Under the pieces are notes generated by a model that searched no databases, had not been told where the DNA came from, and saw only the letters and a list, made by a program, of their open reading frames with translations. Positions 1 to 8,486 of a stretch of 64,000 nucleotides of DNA are shown piece after piece. How positions within the stretch are numbered: the first letter of the stretch is position 1; the number at the start of each line of letters is the position of its first letter. The position numbers and the translations under genes are program-made. Source of the DNA: Gammaproteobacteria bacterium (GTDB taxonomy: Bacteria > Pseudomonadota > Gammaproteobacteria > Ga0077554 > Ga007554); the NCBI GenBank assembly GCA_021731145.1, contig JAKFXX010000027.1, forward strand, positions 1 through 64,000. Reading direction: 5' to 3'.

Positions 1-652
1 CGCCATCGTGTGGAACGAAGCGCCAGCGCACCAAAGTGGTCGCGTCTTTCTGGTCAATGAATTTGAAGGTATGAATTCCAAAATACGCGCTATTGGCGTA
101 ACTGCTGGGCGGGTTATTGTCAGACAGGAAATCCGCCTGAGCCTTGTTGTCGGGGTGGCTGGCTTTGAAGGCTTTGATACGCTCTGGGTCAGGTTTGCCG
201 GTGGCCGGATCCGGTTTCGTCGCCACCATCAGATCGAGAAAGGTACGTGGATGTGCCGCCCCGAACACGGGTGTATTGAGCATGGCCATATGATGCAGAC
301 CGCCGTCGGGCAGTTTGAATTCCAAAGCCATCCCGCGCGCGCTCTTCGCGGTATCCGGTGCTTTGGGATTGCCGCCTGCCAAGGATAAACGGACGATTAC
401 TGGGATTGGTTTGCCGGAAAATAGCGCGGAACGGTTGAACTTGGCGGCTTCTTTCGAGCCGACAAACTCACCAATGGCACACGTTCCCTTAATGTGGTTG
501 CGACGCTCACCGGGGGCTACGCCAAACGTCGCTTCGATGGCATCGATTACCTGTAGGGGTGTAACCTCGCTATCGTCTGCCATTACGCCCTGCGAACCCA
601 GCATCATCAGACCGAAAGCCAGCCATCCTTTCAAATCGATATTGATCTGCAT
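1..652 (-). CDS. Catalase-related heme peroxidase, C-terminus cut by window edge
   Basis: The frame is open to the window edge, giving about 217 N-terminal residues of a SrpA-like catalase-family peroxidase, a periplasmic or secreted heme enzyme that removes peroxides. Residues 1-25 form a signal peptide (hydrophobic stretch ending near GVMADD). The distal histidine is about residue 53 in RRNHIKGTCAIGEF. FNRSALFSGKPIPVIVRLS and the downstream SARGMALEF stretch are typical of the compact catalase core. A GGAAAGAAG ribosome site precedes the ATG. The proximal heme-tyrosine region lies outside the window. The family is clear; the physiological substrate is not. Confidence 0.85.
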   Translation of the reverse strand, partial: MQINIDLKGWLAFGLMMLGSQGVMADDSEVTPLQVIDAIEATFGVAPGERRNHIKGTCAIGEFVGSKEAAKFNRSALFSGKPIPVIVRLSLAGGNPKAPDTAKSARGMALEFKLPDGGLHHMAMLNTPVFGAAHPRTFLDLMVATKPDPATGKPDPERIKAFKASHPDNKAQADFLSDNNPPSSYANSAYFGIHTFKFIDQKDATTLVRWRFVPHDG

Positions 653-717
653 TTTTGCTTCTTTCCTATGGTTGAGAACAGGGCTCCCTCATTAAAATTT
701 TACAACAGGCTACCATC

Positions 718-886
718 TTAACCCGAATGTTTCATAAATTGACGCGCGCCCTCACTGGTCTTTTGATTGCCATGGAAATTTTATTCAGTCGGCCGTATGA
801 ATAACTACGGCGCTTCTTCACAAAATTCCCCTATCAATCAAAATCCTGCGCGATCACCACGCGAATTTATGAAACATTCGGGTTAA
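718..886. mobile_element. 161-bp MITE with perfect 19-bp terminal inverted repeats and TTAA duplication
   Basis: CCCGAATGTTTCATAAATT at 722-740 is matched exactly in reverse complement at 864-882. TTAA flanks both sides (718-721 and 883-886) like a target-site duplication. A second inner inverted repeat, TTTTGATTG (761-769) with CAATCAAAA (835-843), lets the whole element fold into a long hairpin. It carries no ORF, so it fits a non-autonomous element mobilised in trans. TTAA targets and CCC-starting ends are known for IS1380-type and piggyBac-like DDE transposases; the assignment to such a family is inference. Confidence 0.8.
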
Positions 887-979
887 TTCACTGTTCGAAA
901 ACCGGGGTCCACTATAGCCTGCAATGTTTGACCATCGGTAGCTAATGTGATGCGGGCTGCAACACCTGACCTATTGAAC

Positions 980-1129
980 AATTAGGGGCCGTTAAGGAAT
1001 AACCAGTGCTTTTCTGGTTAAGCCTCATTGTCACACCCGTGAAGGGCGCAATGCCTTACGGTGATTACGGCCCCTTATGCCGTTCCCACCATTTTAAATG
1101 TACAGATTAATTTTGAACGACGGCTTACT
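980..1129 (+). repeat. Dispersed structured repeat, copy 1 (second copy at 55997-56126)
   Basis: This 150-bp stretch matches the carB-greA junction almost base for base, from AATTAGGGGCC to GACGGCTTACT. It has an internal hairpin (AACCAG/CTGGTT around TGCTTTT) and an outer pairing AGGGGCC/GGCCCCT. It differs from copy 2 by about 20 extra bases near 1034-1057 that resemble the core of the hairpin at 38717-38774. Its right end carries the stop codon of the small minus-strand gene 1125-1298. Confidence 0.85.
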
Positions 1130-1298
1130 TGCCGCCTTTATGCTCCAGGGTGATGCCAATAATCTCAATGATCACCCCAAGGGCCAGCACTGTCAGGCCA
1201 GCCCATTCCTCTGTCTCTGGAGCGAAAAACATCAGCAGGCCGCCAAGCACGATCAGGCTAAATGCTAATGTGCGCCGTGTGTGTGGGTTTTTTATCAT
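1125..1298 (-). CDS. Small two-helix membrane protein, 57 residues, unknown function
   Basis: The product starts MIKNPHTRRTLAFSLIVLGG and ends in ITLEHKGGK. It has two hydrophobic segments (about residues 10-26 and 34-51) separated by the acidic turn APETEEW, as expected for a small inner-membrane hairpin protein. AGAGGA lies about 11 bases before the ATG. The stop codon lies inside the dispersed repeat 980-1129. I do not recognise the family. It lies downstream of the aminotransferase on the same strand (21-bp gap) and may be co-transcribed. Confidence 0.6.
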   Translation of the reverse strand: MIKNPHTRRTLAFSLIVLGGLLMFFAPETEEWAGLTVLALGVIIEIIGITLEHKGGK

Positions 1299-1319
1299 GT
1301 CATGTATTTCCTCTGGGGA

Positions 1320-2537
1320 TCATGCTGTAGGAGCATGTCTTGGCGCGTAAACATTTCGCGCCGCCGTTTCCGCTACACCGGCCTTGATATCCGCACCTGC
1401 CGCGCCCAAAATCTCATCAAGGGCATGCAGGCACAATAAAACATTGTCCGGCCTGCTGGTGTAACCCATCAGGCCAATGCGCCAGATCTTGCCGGCCATT
1501 TCGCCTAATCCCGCACCGATTTCGAGTTGGTACTCATTCAATAGGCGTTTGCGCACTTCTGCGTCGTCTGCGCCTTGCGGGATGCTGATGGCGTTCAGTT
1601 GCGGCAAGCGCTGTGTTTCATCAACAAAAAATCGCAACCCCATCGCCTCGATGCCTGCCTTGAGCGCGCGATGATTGAGCGCGTGCCTTGCCCAGGAATT
1701 TTCCAGGCCTTCTTCTTTCAACATCACCAGCGCCTCGTGCAAACCATAGAGGGGATTGATGGGGGCGGTGTGGTGATAGGTGCGTTTGCCTGCATTCCAG
1801 TAGCCCAGCACCAGGCCAAGGTCCATGAACCAGCTTTGGCAAGGCGTCTGGCGGCGCTTGATGGCGTCAACGACACGTGCTCCGAAGCTGACCGGAGACA
1901 GCCCCGGCGTACAGCTCAGGCATTTCTGGCTGCCTGAGTAGATGGCGTCGATATCCCATTCGTCGACTTTCAGGGGCGTCCCTCCCAACGAGGTCACTGC
2001 ATCGACGATAGTGAGGCAATCATGGCGATGGGCGATATCCACCAATGTTTTGACATCGGATTGCGCGCCGGTTGAGGTCTCGGCGTGGACGAAGGCGACC
2101 AGTTTGGCATCAGGGTTGGCCTTTAGTGCGTCCTCCAGTTTGTCTGGATCGACGGCCATGCCCCAGGCATCTTCAACCACCACGGCCACACCACCACAGC
2201 GCCGCACGTTTTCGATCATGCGTCCACCGAATACCCCGTTGCGGCACACGACCACTTTGTCGCCGGGTTCAACCAGATTCACAAAACAGGTTTCCATGCC
2301 TACCGAGCCTGGCCCGGAGACGGGAAAGGTGAGGGAATTTTCCGTTTGGAAGGCATAGCGCAGCAGGGTTTTCAGTTCCTCCATCATGTCAATAAACGCT
2401 GGATCAAGATGGCCGATGGTAGGGCGCGCCATGGCAGCGAGCACGCGCGGATGGACATCGGAGGGGCCGGGACCCATCAGTGTGCGCTGCGGGGGATGAA
2501 ATGAGCTGATGTTATTGTATGAGAGCGGTGTGTCCAT
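1320..2537 (-). CDS. Class V aminotransferase, serine/alanine-glyoxylate aminotransferase-like
   Basis: This 405-residue PLP enzyme has the alanine/serine-glyoxylate aminotransferase layout. LMGPGPSDVHPRV near the N-terminus binds substrate, Asp179 in TIVDAVTS contacts the PLP ring, and Lys205 in SGSQKCL forms the Schiff base. It probably moves an amino group from serine or alanine to glyoxylate. The start is the ATG preceded by AGGAAAACAC; a longer upstream reading is possible but has no ribosome site. The phosphoglucomutase gene lies upstream on the same strand, separated by an inverted repeat. Exact donor specificity cannot be read from sequence. Confidence 0.85.
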   Translation of the reverse strand: MDTPLSYNNISSFHPPQRTLMGPGPSDVHPRVLAAMARPTIGHLDPAFIDMMEELKTLLRYAFQTENSLTFPVSGPGSVGMETCFVNLVEPGDKVVVCRNGVFGGRMIENVRRCGGVAVVVEDAWGMAVDPDKLEDALKANPDAKLVAFVHAETSTGAQSDVKTLVDIAHRHDCLTIVDAVTSLGGTPLKVDEWDIDAIYSGSQKCLSCTPGLSPVSFGARVVDAIKRRQTPCQSWFMDLGLVLGYWNAGKRTYHHTAPINPLYGLHEALVMLKEEGLENSWARHALNHRALKAGIEAMGLRFFVDETQRLPQLNAISIPQGADDAEVRKRLLNEYQLEIGAGLGEMAGKIWRIGLMGYTSRPDNVLLCLHALDEILGAAGADIKAGVAETAARNVYAPRHAPTA

Positions 2538-2598
2538 GTGTTTTCCTGTTGTCACTTTTGAGCGCACTAAAAATGAGTCTTTCCGTTGGTGGGGAAAA

Positions 2599-2687
2599 GT
2601 AGGTTGGGTCAAGCGAAGCGGACCCAACATTGCGCTGAAGCAATGATTTTGTTGGGTCCGGAGCTTACGCTCCTTGACCCAACCTAC
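2599..2687. repeat. REP-like inverted repeat (GTAGGTTGGGTC family)
   Basis: GTAGGTTGGGTCAAG at 2599-2613 pairs with CTTGACCCAACCTAC ending at 2687. Inner segments (GCGAAGCGGACCCAAC, GTTGGGTCCGGAGC) add further pairing, so the 89-bp unit can form a long stem. It sits between pgm and the aminotransferase gene, outside both coding regions. Similar GTAGGGTG-type palindromes occur at 17608, 32801 and 38717. Confidence 0.75.
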
Positions 2688-2714
2688 CCACTTGATTTTT
2701 TGAAATAGAGTTAG

Positions 2715-4385
<1,671 letters not shown>

Positions 4386-4443
4386 TCAACCACAGGTGAG
4401 GGCGGAAATCGAGGGGTGCTTGAAGTATCTGCGCGCCGCCTTA

Positions 4444-5334
4444 TTAATCACGATAACGCCGCATTAATTCCTCATAGGCATCGATGCGCCGGTCGCGCAA
4501 ATAGGGCCAGATGCGCCGTACCTGTTCGCTGCGGTGAAGATCAATCTCCGTCACCAACACAGAGGGCGCATCCGCTGGTGCTAATGCCAGCATTTCACCT
4601 TGCGGCCCCGCAACAAAACTGGAACCCCAGAACTGTATTCCTTCCGTGTGGCCTGAGGGATCTGGTTCAAACCCGGTGCGGTTGCAGGCGAGTACCGGCA
4701 GGCCGTTGGTGATGGCGTGGGCACGCTGGATGGTGATCCAGGCGTCGCGTTGGCGTGATTGTTCCTGTGTATCATCGTCCGGGTTCCAGCCGATGGCGGT
4801 AGGGTAGAGCAACAGATCGGCGCCCGCCAGTGCCATGAGCCGCGCGGCTTCCGGGAACCATTGATCCCAGCACACCAGTACGCCGAGGCGCCCAACAGAG
4901 GTTTTGATCGGGTTGAAACCGAGGTCGCCCGGAGTGAAATAGAATTTTTCGTAAAAGCCGGGGTCATCGGGGATGTGCATTTTGCGGTACTTCCCCGCGA
5001 TGCTGCCATCGGCTTCGAACACCACAGCGGTGTTGTGATAAAGCCCGGCGGCGCGGCGTTCAAACAAGGATGCAACGATAACCACCTTTAGTTCTGCGGC
5101 GATCTTCCCGAGTTGTTCCGTGCTGGGGCCGGGGATGGTTTCGGCCAGATCGAAATAGCGTGTGTCTTCGGCCTGGCAGAAATAGACACCCGTGTGCAGC
5201 TCTTGCAGTAGCACAAGCCGCGCACCTTGCGCGGCGGCCTCACGAATACCTGCAATCGTGCGGCCAAGATTTGCCGCACGGTCATTGCCGCAGGCGTGCT
5301 GGATCAAGCCAATTTTCAGTGTGTTTGCTTTCAT
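4444..5334 (-). CDS. aguB: N-carbamoylputrescine amidase
   Basis: Nitrilase-superfamily hydrolase of 296 residues that converts N-carbamoylputrescine to putrescine, CO2 and ammonia. The catalytic triad is visible: Glu45 (LLQELHTG), Lys118 (KYRKMHIPDDPGFYEKF) and Cys155 (GVLVCWDQWFPE). Its start overlaps the end of aguA by four bases (ATGA), so the two are translationally coupled and make up the agmatine-to-putrescine route. Confidence 0.95.
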   Translation of the reverse strand: MKANTLKIGLIQHACGNDRAANLGRTIAGIREAAAQGARLVLLQELHTGVYFCQAEDTRYFDLAETIPGPSTEQLGKIAAELKVVIVASLFERRAAGLYHNTAVVFEADGSIAGKYRKMHIPDDPGFYEKFYFTPGDLGFNPIKTSVGRLGVLVCWDQWFPEAARLMALAGADLLLYPTAIGWNPDDDTQEQSRQRDAWITIQRAHAITNGLPVLACNRTGFEPDPSGHTEGIQFWGSSFVAGPQGEMLALAPADAPSVLVTEIDLHRSEQVRRIWPYLRDRRIDAYEELMRRYRD

Positions 5335-6380
5335 AACGCCCCGTCAGGTAATTGCATGGTAACGCAATGCAGGCTGCCATGCTGCATGATCAATGGTAGG
5401 CAGGGGATGCCGATAATTTCCCGCTGCGGAAAACAATCCTTGATCCGTGCCAGCGCAGTTTCATCGGCGGGATCGTCATAAGTAGGTACCAGCACGGCGC
5501 CATTGATGATCAGGAAATTGGCATAGGTGGCAGGCAGGCGGTGCCCGTCTTCATCGTATTTTGCCTGTGGCCAGGGCAAGGGAACGAGATGATAGGGTTG
5601 ACCGTCGCGGGTGCGAAAGGCTTTGAGTTCTTCTTCCATGGCCTTCAGCTCTGGGTAGTGTTCGTCTCTGGGATCATTGCACGCGACATAGGCGATGGTG
5701 CGCGCATCACAAAAGCGCGCCAGGGTGTCAATATGGCTGTCGGTATCATCTCCGGCAAGATAGCCGTTATCCAGCCACAAAAAGCGATCCACGCCCAGCA
5801 GATGGCCAAGCAGCGACTCCACCTGCTGTTGATTCAAGTGCGGATTGCGCATCGGTGACATCAGGCAGCGGCGCGTGGTCAGTAGCGTGCCCGTGCCGTC
5901 CACCTCGATGCTGCCGCCTTCCAGAACCACGTCGATGTTTTGTAATGGCGTCACATTGAACGCCCCTGCGGCATGCAGCCGATCTGTCAATTGGTTGTCC
6001 AGCCCCGCATCGAATTTACAGCCCCAGCCATTGAAGGTGAAATCGAGCAGACGCGGGGCGTTGCCTTTTTCAAACACAGTGATCGGACCATGGTCGCGCG
6101 CCCAGGTGTCGTTGGACGGTACGGCATAGAGTGAGATTTGATCGAGAGCCGAACCTGCGTGTTTCAAAAGCAGCTCGACGTGGGCAAGGTGTTTCTCGTC
6201 CCAACAAACGATCACCACCCGTTCGCGCAGGCTGATCTGGTGTGCGATTTCGACAAAGACCGGCTCAACCTCGGCCAATGTGGCGGACCAATCGCTGTGT
6301 TCATGTGGCCAGGTGAGCATTGCCCCGCTTTGTAGAGTCCATTCGGGGGGGAGGTAAGAAGTGTTGGAGGAGTTTTGCAT
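5331..6380 (-). CDS. aguA: Agmatine deiminase
   Basis: A 349-residue member of the PAD_porph/guanidino-modifying superfamily that hydrolyses agmatine to N-carbamoylputrescine. Typical segments are SNDTWARDHGPITVF, LEGGSIEVDGTGTLLTT and the catalytic Cys at about residue 339 in HGSLHCVTMQLP. It is the first gene of the aguA-aguB pair. The start ATG has no clear ribosome site. Instead, an 11-bp inverted repeat (6384-6417) occupies the leader a few bases upstream, suggesting control through that element. No arginine decarboxylase gene is visible here. Confidence 0.95.
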   Translation of the reverse strand: MQNSSNTSYLPPEWTLQSGAMLTWPHEHSDWSATLAEVEPVFVEIAHQISLRERVVIVCWDEKHLAHVELLLKHAGSALDQISLYAVPSNDTWARDHGPITVFEKGNAPRLLDFTFNGWGCKFDAGLDNQLTDRLHAAGAFNVTPLQNIDVVLEGGSIEVDGTGTLLTTRRCLMSPMRNPHLNQQQVESLLGHLLGVDRFLWLDNGYLAGDDTDSHIDTLARFCDARTIAYVACNDPRDEHYPELKAMEEELKAFRTRDGQPYHLVPLPWPQAKYDEDGHRLPATYANFLIINGAVLVPTYDDPADETALARIKDCFPQREIIGIPCLPLIMQHGSLHCVTMQLPDGAL

Positions 6381-6383
6381 GTG

Positions 6384-6417
6384 TAAAATTTACGCCAAAG
6401 TTGTGACGTAAATTTTA
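6384..6417. promoter_or_regulatory. Inverted repeat upstream of aguA start
   Basis: TAAAATTTACG (6384-6394) and CGTAAATTTTA (6407-6417) are exact reverse complements separated by 12 bases. The repeat begins 4 bases upstream of the aguA start codon. It could be a regulator's operator or an mRNA hairpin covering the ribosome-binding region. No known regulator is recognised. Confidence 0.55.
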
Positions 6418-6468
6418 GCACAGGAGAGCCCCGCGGTTGTTGCGGGATTTTTTTGTAATACGAGCGCG

Positions 6469-7386
6469 CTATGCCAGTTTGACGCAGTTGCGCCCCGCTG
6501 CCTTGGCCTGATAAAGCGCCTGGTCAGCTCTGGAGAGTAGAGCCGGGGAATTCTCTCGTTCACTTAAAAACGCTACGCCCAGGCTAACAGTAGAGGCGAT
6601 CATTGCCTCATTACATACATACTTTGCCGTCTCCACTTTCTGGCGGATGCGCTCGGCCAGGCAAAGCGCACCCTCTTCGGAGGTGTTGCTTAACAATACT
6701 ACGAACTCCTCTCCGCCATAGCGAAACAGGATGTCTGTGCTGCGTATGCTGGCGGCAGCGGCATCCGCCACGGTTTTAAGGGCGCAGTCGCCAAGGGCAT
6801 GTCCATAGGTGTCATTGACACGCTTGAAATGATCGATATCCATGGCGATGAGAGACAGGGGAGTGCCGTACCTGTGGGCAAGCTCGACTTCGCGCTGCAA
6901 CGTGGCATCCATGGCGACGCGGTTGTTCACGCCCGTCAGTGGATCCTTGAGGGCGGCTTCCACGGCCTGCTTGTACATCAGCGCATTTCGTAACGGATAA
7001 ACGAGGCTACAGAGCAGGTGTTCAATCAGTATCGTTTCCGATTCGGTGAATTTCTTCTTCCGTGTAAAGGTCAAATCGCCCAGCCATTGCTCACCAATCG
7101 CCAGCCGGTAATTACCCGAATGACGCGCCTCTTTGCCCTCAGTGATCTCTATGCTCTGTGGAAGATGGCAGTAGGCAATGCTGTCATAGAAAACCAGCTT
7201 TCTGATTTCCTGGAAGAATAGCTTCAGAATTTGATCGACTTCCAGCGTCGTTTGCAGAACGTATGAAAGATGCGAGGTTTTATCCGATGCAACAATATCG
7301 TTTGATGGCAACAACCGCGACAAAGGGTCCCGGCCGGAATCCGTGTAGATGAAGTTACTGGTGGGCTGTTGTTGTGCGATAGTCAT
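6469..7386 (-). CDS. Diguanylate cyclase with N-terminal sensory domain
   Basis: A 305-residue protein. The GGDEF domain occupies about residues 140-305, with active-site GGEEF at 224-228. An intact product-inhibition site, RSTD (215-218), sits exactly five residues before it. DIDHFKRVNDTYGHALGD (183-200) is the nucleotide/metal-binding segment. Residues 30-140 look like a GAF-type sensory domain with no membrane segment, so the protein is probably cytosolic. An AGGAGGTG ribosome site supports the start. It should make cyclic di-GMP. A FleQ-like palindrome lies in the divergent region to the right, next to the polysaccharide genes. Confidence 0.9.
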   Translation of the reverse strand: MTIAQQQPTSNFIYTDSGRDPLSRLLPSNDIVASDKTSHLSYVLQTTLEVDQILKLFFQEIRKLVFYDSIAYCHLPQSIEITEGKEARHSGNYRLAIGEQWLGDLTFTRKKKFTESETILIEHLLCSLVYPLRNALMYKQAVEAALKDPLTGVNNRVAMDATLQREVELAHRYGTPLSLIAMDIDHFKRVNDTYGHALGDCALKTVADAAAASIRSTDILFRYGGEEFVVLLSNTSEEGALCLAERIRQKVETAKYVCNEAMIASTVSLGVAFLSERENSPALLSRADQALYQAKAAGRNCVKLA

Positions 7387-7502
7387 AAACACCTCCTGGG
7401 TACGAGGGCACATGCGAGAAATGTGCCATCCAGTATTGTTTGCATTGATTGCCTGATCGTAACCAAAAAACAGCATTTTGGGTAAAGTTTCAGTAGTGAT
7501 AA

Positions 7503-7516
7503 GTCAATATGTTGAC
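7503..7516. promoter_or_regulatory. FleQ-like palindrome GTCAATATGTTGAC
   Basis: In the 230-bp divergent region between the diguanylate cyclase and the TPR gene, GTCAA and TTGAC flank TATG. The site closely resembles the GTCaNTAAAtTGAC consensus reported for the c-di-GMP-responsive regulator FleQ. It overlaps a second weak inverted repeat, ATGTTG/CAACAT (7509-7526). The assignment is by resemblance only. Confidence 0.35.
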
Positions 7517-7616
7517 GCACCAACATGTTTGCCCTTGATCCCAGTGTGCATTATTCTATTCGGACCATGCAGGTGACCACTATGCACGAAGAACGTTTTA
7601 TGCGAGCGTACTCAAT

Positions 7617-8486
7617 ATGAATGAATTGATTTCTAAAAGACGCTGCTCTTCAAGCGGTGCCTTGCTGGTGACGGCCCTGCTGTTTTTTTCAGGCAGCGCT
7701 GGCGCTGGCTATGCGATGACCGCGAAAGATATGCAAATGCTGCCATCCTATTGCAGTCAACTCTCGGCTGACAATTACGAAGCCAATGCTCAAGCGTACC
7801 GGATCGCTGGCTCTTTTCCGGCAGGGATGCCCCATGGTCATCATTACTGCCATGGATTGAAATCTATCGCACGTGCCACCGCACAGTCCACAAACCGGCG
7901 CGAGATACAAGAGAATCTGCAAGCCGCAGTGGGTGAGTTCCGCTATGTGTTGGGCCATACCGGAGTGTCTTCGGAGTATTATCCCTACCTGGCCATGGTC
8001 AGAGCGGATCTCGGACGGGTCTATGATCGTCTGGGAAAGCCTGGAGACAGTTCGCAGGAGTTTATGGAGGCGATCCGCCTGAAGCCTGATTATGTTGCGG
8101 CTTATATCGGCTTGATCGACTTCTACCGGAAACTTGGTAACCGTGGAGAGGCATTGAAAGTTGCTCAGGATGGGCTCGCTCATGTACCGGAATCCAAGAC
8201 ATTGCAGCGGCGCTACCGTGATTTGGGTGGGAAATTGCCTTATCCGACCCCTATCGTTAGCGAATCAAAAGCAGCCAGTTCGGCCGAAGCCCCTTCGAGT
8301 AATGCAGCAGCGCCTAATGTGGCCGCGCCTGATAACGACAACAACACCACGGCGGCAGAGCCACCGGCAACCTCATCTCCCACGGATGATCAAAAACCGC
8401 CCCAGGAAGCCAAGCCCCAAGAGCCAAAAATAGGCTCCCCAACTAACCCGTGGTGCCGCTTTTGTCCGCCGCCTGAATTGCAGTAG
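7617..8486 (+). CDS. Exported TPR protein at edge of polysaccharide cluster
   Basis: A 289-residue protein with an N-terminal signal peptide (hydrophobic ALLVTALLFFSGSAGA at about 15-30). A cysteine-bearing region follows (SYCSQL, HHYCHGL), then two or three TPR helices (about 115-195, DLGRVYDRLGKPGDSSQEF and LKPDYVAAYIGLIDFYRKLG). A low-complexity Ala/Pro/Ser/Asn linker leads to a short conserved-looking tail, NPWCRFCPPP. It is probably periplasmic and may scaffold polysaccharide assembly; that role is inferred from position. No good ribosome site precedes the ATG. A 6-codon upstream ORF (7600-7620) overlaps its start. Its 3' end overlaps the convergent gene by 44 bases. Confidence 0.7.
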   Translation: MNELISKRRCSSSGALLVTALLFFSGSAGAGYAMTAKDMQMLPSYCSQLSADNYEANAQAYRIAGSFPAGMPHGHHYCHGLKSIARATAQSTNRREIQENLQAAVGEFRYVLGHTGVSSEYYPYLAMVRADLGRVYDRLGKPGDSSQEFMEAIRLKPDYVAAYIGLIDFYRKLGNRGEALKVAQDGLAHVPESKTLQRRYRDLGGKLPYPTPIVSESKAASSAEAPSSNAAAPNVAAPDNDNNTTAAEPPATSSPTDDQKPPQEAKPQEPKIGSPTNPWCRFCPPPELQ

